Below are positions 11,761 to 23,592 of a DNA stretch of 64,000 nucleotides, one piece after another. The notes under the pieces are model-generated. The model worked only from the letters and a program-made list of their open reading frames with translations. It was not told the origin of the DNA and ran no database searches. How positions within the stretch are numbered: position 1 is the stretch's first letter; every line of letters begins with the position of its first letter. This DNA comes from Polytrichum commune (taxonomy: Eukaryota > Streptophyta > Polytrichopsida > Polytrichales > Polytrichaceae): assembly GCA_950295325.1 (NCBI GenBank), contig OX485804.1, forward strand, positions 25,482,001 through 25,546,000, written 5' to 3'. A program made the position numbers and the translations under genes.

Positions 11761-12010
11761 ATAAATCAGAACCCTATTTTTTCGGGAAAAGAATGCGTAC
11801 TTAAACGGGTGCGTACTTAGGCGGTAGGCTACTATAAGGTCCGGGCTGTCACCTTGAAAGCCAAACACAAGAACCTTCAAAACTTGCGCCAAATGACAAT
11901 CCATGACATGTTGAACTAAATAAATCTGAACCCTATTTTTTCGGGAAAATAATGCGTACTTTACCGGGATGCGTACTTAAATGGGTGCATACTTAGGCGG
12001 GAGGCTACTG
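11676..12010 (+). repeat. Tandem duplication of the hAT right terminus
   Basis: 11676-11834 and 11835-12010 are two copies of the same 159-176-base segment. Each starts AAGGTCCGGGCTGTCACCTT and ends with the TIR (GGCTACTATA in the inner copy, GGCTACTGTA in the outer). The outer copy has an extra GCGTACTT subterminal motif. The outer end matches the left TIR better. Confidence 0.85.
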
Positions 12011-12030
12011 TACTTGTCTTTGGTTTGTAG

Positions 12031-12298
12031 GCTGCAAAGTGATTTAAACTCAACTGTACGGAAGCCAAGAGAAAACACAATGCCCATACCGAAAATATTG
12101 CATTCAATGACATCGTTGTGAAGGTGATCTAGTATTTGCAGTGTAGTGACATGACTCTTTCATAAATATATTACAAATTCTGTCGACCACGTGAGATTTT
12201 TTGTGTTTTATTCGTTGCATCACTTACACATTTTGCAGGCTACAAGCCATGCCATTGAGGGAGGTACCAGAGCTGAAGAGCTCCTGGACAGATGAATA
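12031..12298 (+). pseudogene. Exon-like pieces right of the hAT element
   Basis: After GGTTTGTAG (ends 12030) one frame holds EAKRKHNAHTENIAFNDIVV to AAG|GTGATC (~12123). After ATTTTGCAG (ends 12238) a phase-matched piece reads ATSHAIEGGTRAEELLDR to TGA at 12296-12298. A TGA at 12040-12042 breaks the first piece near its start. Together with 5846-6121 this may be a host gene split by the transposon. No family is recognised. Confidence 0.25.
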
Positions 12299-13590
12299 AA
12301 CTCGGTAGTAAGTTTGCAAACTAGCTCTTCATTCACCATTCTTAAGCAATCTGGAGACTTACGTTTTGTTCTTGGCTCTTCGGCACTCTCATGCAGCTCG
12401 AATGAAATCATCTTCTTCAAAATAGGTAAAAAAATCTGCGTTTTGCATCTAGAAACAGGTTGGAATGTCAACATCGATCCTCTTAATTGCAAAGTGCCCT
12501 AGTTTCATCCGTATCATGCTGAAGAACCTCGTTTCCATCTAATCCTATATGTGATGTTATAATCATACCCAAAATCATGCGCTACCTCTTCACATCTGCC
12601 AAACCCTCTTCACTAGAAGCAAACACAGAAGCCTGCCAGCATTACAACCTGGTTATTCTAATTTTGTGCCAAGTACTGTTTCTGCAAAAGAATTCATTTG
12701 CAAATATGAACTGTTTTGAGCCTGTTGGCCTGCAAGGGGCTCCATTCTAGATCTGTATTATCCAAGAGCCGAGGAAACTTATTGTATAATTTATGGGTGC
12801 TAGTGCGACTCCGTTTGTCTTTGCAGTTCCTTTGTGGGTATGATATATAAGACACCACAAGAAATAGTCTGACACGATAATCATCTTGTGTGACGTAGTT
12901 TGTTGCACCACAACAGAAGAGATTATAGAAGCTTGACATTGTGCGACTTGGTTGGTGTTTCACTGAAAACTGGTGGGCAGGTATCAACAATGTGAATCTG
13001 ATGTTGGCTGTGCAAACTGAATTATATGGAAACGTGGGAATTGTTTTAAAGGTGACACTCTCTACGCTTCTAACGTTTCCAAATGTGATGACTGCAGTCA
13101 AGATGTTTACAAACTGTAGTTGATCTAGATCACCAAAAACGTTTGTAGCATTGTTGCTTTGAGTGACAGACCTGACCTATATTTGCCAGTGTAATTGGAC
13201 ACCTACGTCTTGTGAGGCAGAATTCTGCACAATACTGAACATGAGATTCATTGCGATTTATCGTCGACCCCACATTATTTGTCATGCAATCACTTGGTGG
13301 CAACTAAAGAGGGTGTTCTATGACACCTGGTGCTACATGTAATGTCACAAAAGACAACTGTAATTAACATGGCACACTGATTTTAAGGTCACACTATAAT
13401 TCATATTCGATGTAGAAGTTTGTTTACGTTTTCAGAAGGTTGCTTTTGTTGTAACAAAGATCTTCTAGAGCAATTAGAAACTTTCCGTCATCTCCAACGG
13501 GCGAACCTATTAGAGCAACAGACGACACCTTCTAGAGGAAACAAAATAGTTTGCATGTTGAAACGGTGCTGAAAACGGGTCGAATATTTA
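12299..13590. other. Unassigned sequence right of the hAT element
   Basis: It has mixed composition and less A/T than typical for the window. Open frames of up to 135 codons exist on the minus strand (12694-13101), but they show no domain, no good start context and irregular composition. It may include 3' UTR of the putative split gene. Confidence 0.35.
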
Positions 13591-13700
13591 CAAAGGATAT
13601 TTACAGCTCCTAAGACCCAAGCATGTAAATTCCAAGCCATGTACACTCAGGATCAAACCCTCAATTTACTTAACTCTTAAGCGCTTGGGCCACTCAAAAC
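13590..13700 (-). mobile_element. tRNA-derived SINE head (candidate)
   Basis: On the minus strand TGGCCCAAGCG (A-box-like, 13682-13692) is followed at tRNA spacing by GGGTTTGATCC (B-box-like, 13650-13660). The intervening GCTTAAGAGTTAAG resembles a tRNA-Ser/Leu variable region. No folded tRNA is possible, so a SINE relic is more likely than a tRNA gene. Ends are undefined. Confidence 0.4.
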
Positions 13701-13709
13701 ATGTCGCCA

Positions 13710-15522
13710 ACTAGATTTCTAGTGGGTTTATAATCCACTACGCGGCTTCCCAGGTGGCATCCAACCTATATTGTATGGGGGTGAGCTTGAGCTATTCAAT
13801 CCTTCCATCCCCACAATTTTTGGATCTCATGAAAGAGTTGACATTATCATGCACATATCAACTTGTTCGCATCATCCCAACCCAGGGGCATCGCTAGGCC
13901 TAGGCCCGAAGGGCTCACCTGTAAGCCTAGGTCAGATACAAATAGGCATTATACCTTGGACATTTTGCATGGGACAATTCATGATCAACCAAGGTGAATG
14001 GGCTCTTCTCTTCTTCAAGTCAGTGATGAATACACCGATGTTATTTCTGTCGTTTGCATCCTAGCATTGCACTCTGTTTGATTGTTGCAAGATGCGAAAA
14101 AGAAGGATTTGGCTACGATCTCAGATGAAATCAAGGCAAAATCGAACACTTCACAACATGAAAGACAGTGAGGTAGGTGAAGAAATCATATATGTCGATG
14201 CTGAAGAGAATTCCAACAAAATCGAGATTTCGAACGCTCTTCTGCATGATTTGGAGAATTGAAGCTCTTGGTGCTTTTAGAGACAAAAAGCACCAGGATA
14301 GTAAGAACAATATATTCACAAGGATGTGAGCTGATGCTAAAACTACATGCCGGATTGATGAGATTTGCTCATAGGCTTTGTCCACGATTGAGATATGGGG
14401 GAGATGTGGCTCTTCATTCCTCCTAATCTTAAGCTTTGATGTTCCAATGTCATCCTCTGCATGGATTACTCTTTTCTTACTCTCAGGGAGAAGCATTTAC
14501 TGTTGTGGATCTAGGTGTCAAACAAATTTCATCAATTGTTCTCCCACCTCAGGCAGGCATTCTCGCTATTGGCACTAAATGTGATATTTAGTGTCACCCA
14601 TTCTCATAACATTATCCAATTGAGTACGGAGGGTGGGTGAGGCTGGGAATTTCTCAAGTAGCATTCGGGATCTATCCCATTTAATAGAGCAGATTCAACC
14701 TGTTAAACTTAGGTGAAGCATTGTCATTGATATTGCTAAAATGAAAAGGTTGATAGTGGCTGAATAATGTTATGCTATTATCACTATATTCGTTAATTAG
14801 AGACTTTGGAAAGTTTCAAAATAAATGCAAATGTTTTAATATCTAGTTCAATTTCTTGTTGTAATGACATGTATTTGTTCCAAATTGGTTAGTGCCACCC
14901 ATGCAAATCACTTTATTAAGTCACATTGAATATATTTTTGTGTTTTTCTTGTTCTTTATTTGAAAAACTACGTTCTTAAATAGTCTCAAAATCATGAGAA
15001 AGACTCCGATTACCGAATATAGTGATTATTTGTCCTGCTCAATACTAATTGTAGACCGCATGTGTAGTGTCACGAACATTAAAAGTAGATCTAGTTTTAT
15101 TTGTTATTCCTTGTATGGTATTCTTGTCGTTCCTTGTGATTATTTGTCATTATGGTATCCCCGGATGAGAATGTGACCTTATCTCATGACACGACAATTA
15201 CATGTGACCATGTTCATTCAATATAATAGTTGCCGCATCAATGATGGAAGCCGACATTCAAGGACCATGAATTCCCAAGTTTAACTTTTACCATGAATTA
15301 TGTCATTGGAGAGCAATTTATATGTGAATGATATCTATATTGAACAAAAGTTGTTGTTGTGGTAGTGGCCATCGCTCCACCATTTCCCATTGTTTAAAAA
15401 AAAGATAAGGGGACCACAAGACATGGGACCATGTCAAAGTGGCATGTGTTAATATTCATGGGTACAAAGGGCCGGAATGGCACATGCCCATACTAGCATT
15501 GTCAATATCAGACATGCCCATA
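13710..15522. other. Intergenic DNA with one MITE scrap
   Basis: No convincing gene is present. 14573-14600 (CACTAAATGTGATATTTAGT) is a solo end of the TA-target MITE family. A 121-codon minus-strand frame at 14131-14496 is open but has no recognisable domain. Confidence 0.4.
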
Positions 15523-15978
15523 CACCATTTATGGTATTTAGTGTCACATACATTACTTGCGAAGGGCCTAAACTAGATGCCTAGGTGTCTCAAAATGTCA
15601 TGTCCGCTAATTGCCAATATGATACTATTCGTTAACATAAATAACTCTTTTTAGCAAAAAATATTTACTTTCTTACATTTAGCGTAGCACATTTGGATAC
15701 TTGAGATGATAGTATTGCATTTCAAATTTTAGTACGCAAGGGGGAAGATAATTTTGAGCATACTAATGGCAAGTGTCATGTATACACTTTCGTCAACTTG
15801 TAGACCATCATTTAACTTAGACATACACCTCATAATATTATTGAACATACTCATGCCAAGATATTAGCAAGCACATTTGAACGCCAAGTGTCACGAGGTG
15901 ACACTAGTCGTGAAGTTGTTGATCAAAATAGGGTAAGTATCACTATTACGCGTGTGACACTAAATACCATAAACAGTG
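15523..15978. mobile_element. TA-target MITE, 456 bases
   Basis: The left end CACCATTTATGGTATTTAGT and the right end (reverse complement CACTGTTTATGGTATTTAGT) are inverted repeats of about 28 bases, each flanked by TA. The terminal sequence matches the 215-224-base family at 21006, 23359, 23593 and 38702, but the interior differs, so this is a subfamily. No ORF is present. The TA duplication suggests Tc1/mariner (Stowaway-like) mobilisation. Confidence 0.75.
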
Positions 15979-17075
15979 TAACCTTCTTGTCAATATTACC
16001 TTCAAATTTGTCCAATTGATGTTCATCAATCCGAAGTCTCGTGAACATACCATAGGCTATGTTAGCCTATGGTTTAGTTTATACACTGATGTGAATGGGA
16101 GCCCATTTGATGGTGAGTAACTTACTGCCGGATGCCACAAACTTCTACTTGTGTTTAAATAAAGTATGCAATGACTACAACCATACCACATGACACTACT
16201 CAATTTTTTGGTTGCATTCCATGGTATCATATATCAGACAAGCATAATTCTCGTTTAATTATGATATTCCATGTTTATGGAAAGCACTTAGGTTGTTTAA
16301 TGTGGACTTTTTGACAAACAACTATAAATTATTAGATTTTTTAAAAATAATAATAAATTACAACCTCTTTTATTGGAAAGAGACCATCATCTAGCTGCTA
16401 AGTGATGTTATGCATTTCTTTAGCTCCTTAAGATAGTTGTTCTCTTTTGAAGAGTAGGCCCCAAGGCTCCCACTAAGCTACTCCCTGCTTGCATCTATTA
16501 GATTCAAGTATGAGTATGGTATGAGGGAGCATCTTATATGACGAACACTGAAGCAATTCTAAGCAATGTTTGTGTCCATAATCACTACAATGATCATGGG
16601 TGGTTAGCATTGGTTTTTGGCCACTCAAGGTACATTTTAGGTATCCAAATGTATTGAAATGTCGAGGACAAGGTTGAGTATTCATGTTATGAGTTTGTCC
16701 ATGACACATATTGACTATCCACAAAACATTTTACAAGCAGTCGCAAACATGAAGGTACGCAATCTTTCACGTTGTCGCTCTCCTTAATTGGTCACTTATG
16801 TTTGAGTACTAAATGGCAGGGTTTATAGTTAAAAACAAACACCCAAAAAACACATGTGATACAATGAAATTGGACCATGTGCTAAAAATTTATTAGTTGT
16901 TCAAGGTTCAATATTTAATAACACAATTGGGAGGGTCTTGTAAAGAGATAGATTTGACCTCTTGAACTTTTGCATCTCATGAGACACCAATTCAAAAATT
17001 TGAAGTGAAGATCTTTATGGTTTGCAACTGTCAACTAGATGACACAATTCTTCTTCCCTTCTAGCGACCCAAATG
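15979..17075. other. Intergenic DNA with a perfect hairpin
   Basis: No coding signal is present. 16049-16073 is ACCATAGGCTA, a 3-base TGT loop, then the exact complement TAGCCTATGGT. Nothing else could be recognised. Confidence 0.5.
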
Positions 17076-17475
17076 TTGAATACTTGTGAAAGCAGAAGGC
17101 ATTGCCTAAAATACTATAAAATATACATACTAAAATAACACAATAATTGAAGTTTCATTTTAGAATGACGAAGAGAATTTCAAACGGTAAGTCACAAAGA
17201 TTATAACCTCAATGTTGATGAGAATTTTGTAATGTTTTTGACTTCCAAGTTAATTACATGCTTCAATGATGGCTTCAATTCTCGAATGAAATCCCAATCA
17301 ATTGCTTATTGACTAATTTGGAAGTGAACATATATATTGGATTTTAGACCTTGAAGGTGAAGTGCACTCAATATGGGATTTGTAGTCAAGAGGCCTTCAA
17401 GAATGCAGGGGCAATGTTTTTTTTTCAAAGTTGGGCAGGGTGGGCAACAATTTTTGGTCGGGTTCGGAAATTTAA
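17076..17475. repeat. Second copy of the 1-870 foldback family (one arm)
   Basis: The order and sequence follow 476-870: GAATACTTGTGAAAGCAGAA, then the arm, GGAAGTG(A/C)ACATATATATTGG and the GACCTTGAAGGTGAAGTGCA block. It is diverged by scattered substitutions and lacks the opposite arm. It ends about 30 bases from the Harbinger-type element that follows. Confidence 0.8.
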
Positions 17476-17506
17476 AAAAGAACTCTGGGGGACTGCCCCA
17501 ACCTAA

Positions 17507-19433
17507 GTGCCACTTTACACTATAGTGGAGAAGTCCTCTCTTCATGAATTCTAGGGGAATTCTGAAATTTGATTGGCCCGAGAGTGACACTCTTGTCCGG
17601 TGGTGGTTTACACTATGGCCAAGAGTCCTTTGGTAAAGAACTTTGTACATGGATGAAATAATGACATGGTTGGCAACGTGGCGACACTTTTTTCAAGGGG
17701 AGTTCTCTGGAGGTCAAGTTTTTTGGGCAACCTCAAAGCCTCGGACAAGAAACTTGGCCTCCAAAGAACTCCAACTTCAATAAAATATTTCTTCCTTAGA
17801 GAAATCTCTTGGGGGGTGCACTTCATTGTCAAGTTGAACACCACGTGCGATAAATAAAATCCACTTTCTACATAAAACATCACCAAAATGGGTCAAGATT
17901 TTATCAATTGTTTTTCATGAGTAGATATACACGGCATCTATTACATAGTAAAATATAATAACCAAATTTGATGATTTTTTTTATAAATTTTATAAAACAT
18001 ACCTTTTCTAACTAGAATGATGCAAAATTTGAACTAAAAAAATTACTACACAAATTAAGATGCTCACAAATTTCAAAAAAATGTACAAAAGATAGCATCA
18101 ATGGTTATGCATATGTAGAAAAATATCATAATTTTTAAAATTATATATGGCATATAATATAGGGTAGCAAACTTTTATCGCATGTGGTTATGAATGTAAC
18201 GGGGTGTGATTGCCCCGAGAGAAATCTTTGCATTATTGTTCTCCCTCTTTAGTATGACATTGTTGGGAAATACAAAAAAGTCGTATTATTGAGGTGTAGT
18301 CTTCTCATTAATATGACAAATGACATAAAGTTGTCATATTATTGACTCAGGGAATACAAAAACATAAGTAATATGAGCTTAAAAATACATACAACGAGTT
18401 TAAGCAATATAGATGGTATGAAATAATAACCTAGTATAACTCCAAACAATTACAAATATTCTCATGAACTCTTAAAATAAGAGTCCAAAGATCTTTGGTG
18501 TTGCCTACCCAAGTTAGCAACTGTCATCTTATCTAAATTCCCATCTAGCTTTTGGAAACTAATAATTTCATTAACACCAAAATATAAAGAGTTCTCTAAT
18601 AATAAACTAGACAACAATGATGCATGACGTTTAGCATCAAGATACTGGTGATACTATATCACCCGTGTACAAGGCAACATCTAGGTAGGAGGCCACTCTC
18701 ACCCTAATCATGTACATTCTACACTAGTAACCCTAATTACCATTAAGTTCCCAAGTAGTTCCCAAGTGAAAATGGATGTATTTTAGATGTACATTATATA
18801 GATGAAAGGAATTCTAGCATTAACTACCTCTTTAATATGACAAAATGGAGATTCTATATGTTGCATTACCGAGTGTTGTGGTCATATAAAAGAGGGAGTT
18901 TTGAACTAAAAAGTTTGGTCTCATTAAAATGTGTCGTAATATTGAGAGTGTCGTATAAACGAGTGTCGTATTAATGAGGTTGGACTATACCAACATGTAA
19001 TTTCTTTGAAAATCAATAAGAAGATAATGTTACCTACTTATTTACCTTAATTTATATGTATTATAGAGGTGGAACATTTTCAAATAAATTATTGTCATGA
19101 AAGAAGTTCTAAAATATTGCCATATACATTTTATTTCTTATTAATATTTTAAAAATATATATCAATACAATAGTCATTTAGGGGGTAAGGTTTCTACTAT
19201 GGCTGGCTTTGACCGTTTTGTGAAGTAGTCTGGTGGACTTCTCCTCTTGGTGAAGTTATCCAATACACTTCTCCTGTAGGTGATTACACTATGGCCGGTT
19301 AAGACTTCTTAAGGCATTAGTTTATTGTCTTTTCATCTTCTCCGGCATACCATCCCTCGCCTCAAACAACCATGTCTTGGGCGAAAGTTCTCCACCGACC
19401 AGTGCACTTCTCCACCGTAGTGTAAAGCAGCCC
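17507..19433. mobile_element. Harbinger-type non-autonomous element, 1927 bases
   Basis: The left end GTGCCACTTTACACTATAGT and the right end (reverse complement GGGCTGCTTTACACTACGGT) are inverted repeats. They are flanked by the 3-base duplication TAA (17504-17506 and 19434-19436), which is diagnostic of PIF/Harbinger. A second copy lies at 49244-50819. No transposase frame is seen. Subterminal repeats of TGGACTTCTCC and TACACTATGGCC occur near both ends. Compared with the 49-kb copy it keeps about 327 extra bases (18600-18926). Confidence 0.85.
18241..18898. mobile_element. Possible nested element inside the 17.5-kb Harbinger element
   Basis: CTCCCTCTTTAGTATGAC at 18241-18258 is mirrored by GTCATATAAAAGAGGGAG at 18881-18898. 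Related CTCTTTAATATGAC and GTCGTATTA motifs occur between them. The CTCCCTC start recalls Stowaway termini. No clear target duplication is seen. In the 49-kb copy the right half, including this right end, is missing, which points to a deletion there. Confidence 0.4.
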
Positions 19434-19436
19434 TAA

Positions 19437-20119
19437 ATCTAACACCCCCTAAAAGTTCGGGGGGGGGGGGGTGTTCAACGTCTGCCACTGTGAAACGTCT
19501 TGCAAGAGTACATTGATTCTTTATTTTTAGAGTGTTCATTCATTTCAAGTAGGTGTTTAACTATAGTGTGCACCATGTCAAATCAAGTTAACTAAATTAG
19601 AGACAAAAGATTGACACAATAAAGCGCAAACTTGAAGGAAAAAATAAATACTACTACTACTAATAATAAATATTAGCTCCCCAACTTCCATCTATTTGGG
19701 GATTGAATGTTTCCAAGAGGTAGCAAAGGGCTAAGGGCTAGACACCTACATCTTTGAGCTAGGCCCCACTACTATCACCAAGTACAGGGGGTCTAAAGAA
19801 ACTTGACCCCCATCCATATCATTGAGGAGTTGTGAATGAAGGGTGTGTGGTCGTGGGTAGACCACATCCAAGCCATTCATTCACAAAGTCCCATCCTACG
19901 GTCTATGAAATTATGCGGGCAGCCTGGAAAGAACTTCTGATGAATGAAATTTCGGTAGACGAAAAATCAATGTTTGCAAGTAGAAGGGGTTGATTGTTCA
20001 TCTCATTGTATGAACTCCATGTGATCTCCATTGGGAAATGAGGGAACCCTCTAGAAACGTTGAAAATCCCACACAAAACCGGTTAAATTTCATTTCATTT
20101 CAAGGTTGATCATCGAAAG
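19437..20119. other. Intergenic DNA with a G13 tract
   Basis: No gene is recognised. A run of 13 G lies at 19459-19471, directly right of the Harbinger-type element. Confidence 0.5.
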
Positions 20120-20330
20120 GAACTTGGAGTTGATGGCTAGTACCCTTGGTTCTACCTTTCAAAAGGAAGAGGTAGGAGTTTGAACCCCCCCCCCCCCCGG
20201 TTGACATCATCTCTTGTACAAGTCCTTGTAATGAAGGACTTATAGTTTGAAAATTTTCATCCAAGATTCGTGAGTGGATGGAGGTGGATATTTCATCCAA
20301 TGTGAAGTTGTTCAAGCTCTACCCAAGGAA
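20120..20330 (+). mobile_element. tRNA-headed SINE (candidate)
   Basis: TGGCTAGTACCC (20134-20145) resembles an A box and GGAGTTTGAACCC (20175-20187) a B box. They are 40 bases apart, with a tRNA-like central stem (CTACCTTTC/GGAAGAGGTAG). The B box runs straight into a C14 tract (20185-20198). A 3' end is not obvious. Confidence 0.35.
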
Positions 20331-21003
20331 AAGAGAAGCCCAAAGTTAGGACAACATAAGAGCCTTTAGATCTATTAGATCGCAATCGACGGCCAAGATC
20401 TTCCTAGCCCCTGACCACACAGGAGGCGTTCACTTCGCCTCAATGACATGGAACCCCCATAAATATTTTTGGTAATTCATCTCAAGTGAGTCTCCTTGGA
20501 CTAATTCAATGCATTCGATTCTGATTCTAGAGTTAAATCTTCAACAAAAAGTACACTACAAACTATAAAATAATTAATTCACATTCTCACCTTAAATAAT
20601 AATGGTGGGGGCCCAACTCCAAAGAGGTAGGCAAAGGAGGTAGGTCTCGCAAGTTCAATATAATAAAGACTAGTATTCGTTTTCAAGTAGTGTACGTGGT
20701 CACCAACTTTTGGGTACAAAAACTCACGAATAAAACTAGGCATGTGGAATTAGGCACTTCTAGTTCAGTAGTATCAAAAACGTAGTCGAGAAGTCATGAT
20801 CCTTTTCTCAACACAAGAACAAAAAAACTACTGTGCAGAGTTTGTGCGTGTACGTTTGTACCCTTATAAATATACACAAGGATTCTATAATATACTTGAA
20901 GTGGATGTGAGGGCTTCAATTGTTTATTAAGTAACTATAGTACACACAATTCTAGGGTGATGCAAATGGCTTCTACATCGAGCCCGTTTTACACTCTCGT
21001 GAC
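20331..21003. other. Intergenic DNA
   Basis: No gene, RNA or repeat structure was recognised apart from scattered short repeats. Confidence 0.5.
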
Positions 21004-21005
21004 TA

Positions 21006-21226
21006 CACTAAACGTTATGATTAGTGTCACTTACTATTTGGAATTATGCAATTATATGTCTATTTATAGTATACATCAAAATTTAACCAACAAGTGTAAG
21101 ATTAATTGTTTGGACATTATAGAATATCGACAACTTTACTTGGCAAAAGAGTTTTACATCGATAGTAAACATATCTAGTCTTGTGTAACTCCAAATAGTA
21201 AGTGGCACCGAATATGGTATTTATTG
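21006..21226. mobile_element. TA-target MITE, copy 1 (221 bases)
   Basis: TA flanks both ends (21004-21005, 21227-21228). The ends start CACTAAACGTTATGATTAGT and, in reverse, CAATAAATACCATATTCGGT. Both arms continue into GTGNCACTTACTATTTGGA. The interior (TTGTTTGGACATTATAGAA) is shared with copies at 23359, 23593 and 38702. Confidence 0.85.
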
Positions 21227-21237
21227 TAGTGGGTGTT

Positions 21238-21724
21238 AGAAAAATGGATTTATGATTTTATTGTGGTCATGGTCAGCAATTCGAAGATCATGACCAAGAG
21301 AAATTCATGTCATTTTTTAAGAGCTTTCATCATGTGTCATAGTGTAAAGGGGACTAAGACCGAGACATGGTGTTTTTTAATGAAAATTATAAAGAATAAA
21401 ATAACTAGAACTACACTTCATTAAAACTACAAATTCAAAACACAACTTTCTTTGACATGGTCACCCTTATCTTTTGTTGAGACGACTTGTTTGGGGTCAT
21501 GTGACCACAAAAATCCGGGTGACCACCAAACATTAACCATTTTTGGACATGTAGGATTTTCATGTCACTTTCTCATTCATATTCTGAGTCTTAACATGCT
21601 CACCATGGTCATTTTTATTTTAGGTGACCAAGTGTAAAACGAAGTGGAACCGTCACTCACTTCTCAACCAATGAGAGATTTTAGAAAGCAGTGGTCGTTG
21701 GTCCCTAGTCACTAGTGTAAGCCG
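21238..21724. repeat. Dispersed ~490-base repeat, copy 1
   Basis: It aligns along its length with 55508-56037 (TTATTGTGGTCATGG..., ACGAAGTGGAACCGTCACTC..., CTTCTCAACCAATGAGAGA). The right end GTGTAAGCCGGCCC followed by TAA resembles a Harbinger terminus, but a matching left end was not found. Confidence 0.6.
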
Positions 21725-21729
21725 GCCCT

Positions 21730-23355
21730 AACCCTCATCAATCCATTTCGAATATGGTGTGGAATCCAATCCAAAGTCAAGCTTGAGTGAACATGACAAG
21801 ACCTAAAAAGGTTGCATTGGTTGTTGCATTATTGAGATTTGGGAGGTGCATGGCAACTTACGTTGTTGTCGATATAAGGTGAGTGCAAGCACATGATATA
21901 TCATAACATTATTTGCCATGTGGGTGGGTTTCATGACCCTGGAACATGTCACTTATATTCTGTGGGCCCCTTGAACAAACTGGGAATATTCATGTACTAT
22001 TCATACATTTAGGTTGAACTTGAAGATTTGGGTGGGGTTATACTCCCGGCATTATGATGCGCAAGAATTATTGTTCATCCCAAGAACATTCGTAGGAAAC
22101 AATGGTCCTTCCAATATTTATTCCCTATAATGACTATTAATAGAATCACTATCATTGAAAATACAAACACTATTGACAATATTCTTACTATTCAAATCGG
22201 CACTATTCATTATTTGTACCGACATCAATTTCTTCCTATTTTATAAGTTTCTTCCCATGAAGGTAAGATAGTGGAGACCCATGTTAGATGCTAAATATGG
22301 AATGGAACACAACCTTGCAGCTGAATAATGTCATGTATGGAGGTATCATAACAACTTAGATAAAATAAAATAAAATAAAATAACATGAGCATATTTATAA
22401 TTCCATATTGGGAACATGAACGTAAAGCTTGTTGTTTTTGGCCTCAAGATGAACATTTTGTGAATTTCTATAGTAAAAGTCATACATGACTCATAATATT
22501 TTCATATTTGAAAGACATAAAAAATCATGTATAGTTTTTGTTCTTAAATACATTTTAGACTTGGATGTGTACCTATATGTAAGGTAGCATTCAACACTAT
22601 GTGTTTAAGAACATGACCTTGGTAAACAGACCTATAAAAGCCATACTAGTTGGCCATAGATTAAGAAAATGGTCAAAAATGACATTTTAGTGGTTGATGT
22701 CAAATATGTCCTTTGTACAACTAGCTAATAGAGATGGCCCTAGTTAGAATTCATTATAAGTCATGACTCATGAGACCCACAGTCGCCTTGGTCCTTAAGT
22801 TACACCATGCTTTATAGATTATGAAACATACATAAATAACATTTAACATAGGTTACACGATGGTTGAAATTAAGAGCGATGTTGTCTCTTGCATGGGGCT
22901 ATGGAGATTATTTTCCTCAATATGTTGGTGTGGATCTTTCCTTTTTCCTTTTGAGCCATGTAGTGCCTTGTTGGAATAGGAGTGCCAACCAACAAACGAT
23001 CACACATTCAATGTGTTCATCTCATTCTAGTGAATTCACATTTTATAAGGTTTATTCGGAGCTATAGTTCCATTTGATGACGCAATCCCGACACTCCATT
23101 ATTTTTCTTCCTCCTAAAGTTCTCAAGTATGTACTTCAAATATTACATCATCATGAGGCAATAAAAATTAAATAACTAAATGATTCATTGGTTGTGAGAA
23201 ACAAAAAGTCAACTTTAGAGGCTTTTGTCAAACCATTGAGATTAAAGCGACTTTCCATCACCCGGTCCTAAAGTGAGCATCATCTAGAACCTAGAATGTA
23301 TGGTACATTTTGGTGATTGCTCTCTGAGAAGTTTCAATGTGCTCCTTCACCTACA
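21730..23355. other. Intergenic DNA
   Basis: No gene or element structure was recognised. An (AAAAT) microsatellite of about four to five units lies at ~22362-22384. Confidence 0.5.
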
Positions 23356-23358
23356 CTA

Positions 23359-23575
23359 CACAAAAGATGATATTTAGTGTGACTTACTATTTGGAATTAC
23401 GCAATGCTATAATTGTCTACTGTGTATCTTTTTTTTTACCAACCATGGTCAAATTGGTTGTTTGCACACTATAGAACATTAACATCTTTACTTGGTAAAA
23501 AAATAAATTAATAGTGAAAAGATATAGGAACATGTAACTCCGAACAGTAAGTCACACTAAATATCATATCTTGTG
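23359..23575. mobile_element. TA-target MITE, copy 2 (217 bases)
   Basis: TA flanks at 23357-23358 and 23576-23577. The arms read CACAAAAGATGATATTTAGT and its counterpart, followed by GTGACTTACTATTTGGAATT. The interior is the same as the other copies. Confidence 0.85.
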
Positions 23576-23592
23576 TAGTTTATAAAGGTCTA

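Larger units (their letters stand above)
6443..12010 (+). mobile_element. hAT DNA transposon, structurally complete (5.57 kb)
   Basis: The ends are 25-base inverted repeats with one mismatch. The left begins CAGTAGCCTCCCGCCTAAGT and the right end is its complement, finishing GGGAGGCTACTG at 12010. Subterminal GCGTACTTA motifs recur in both orientations near each end, as expected for hAT transposase binding sites. The transposase reads left to right at 7885-10781. The flanking 8-mers (AAGTACTA and TACTTGTC) do not match, so no clean target duplication remains. The right end is tandemly duplicated (11676-12010), giving a second, slightly diverged terminus at ~11834. It was probably mobile until recently; one nonsense codon in the transposase argues that this copy is now non-autonomous. 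Confidence 0.85.

Noticed and set aside
12694-13101. 135-codon minus-strand frame
   Set aside because: No domain, weak start, irregular composition and no splice or promoter support.
14131-14496. 121-codon minus-strand frame
   Set aside because: No family recognised. The N-terminal half looks coding-like but nothing upstream or downstream supports a gene.
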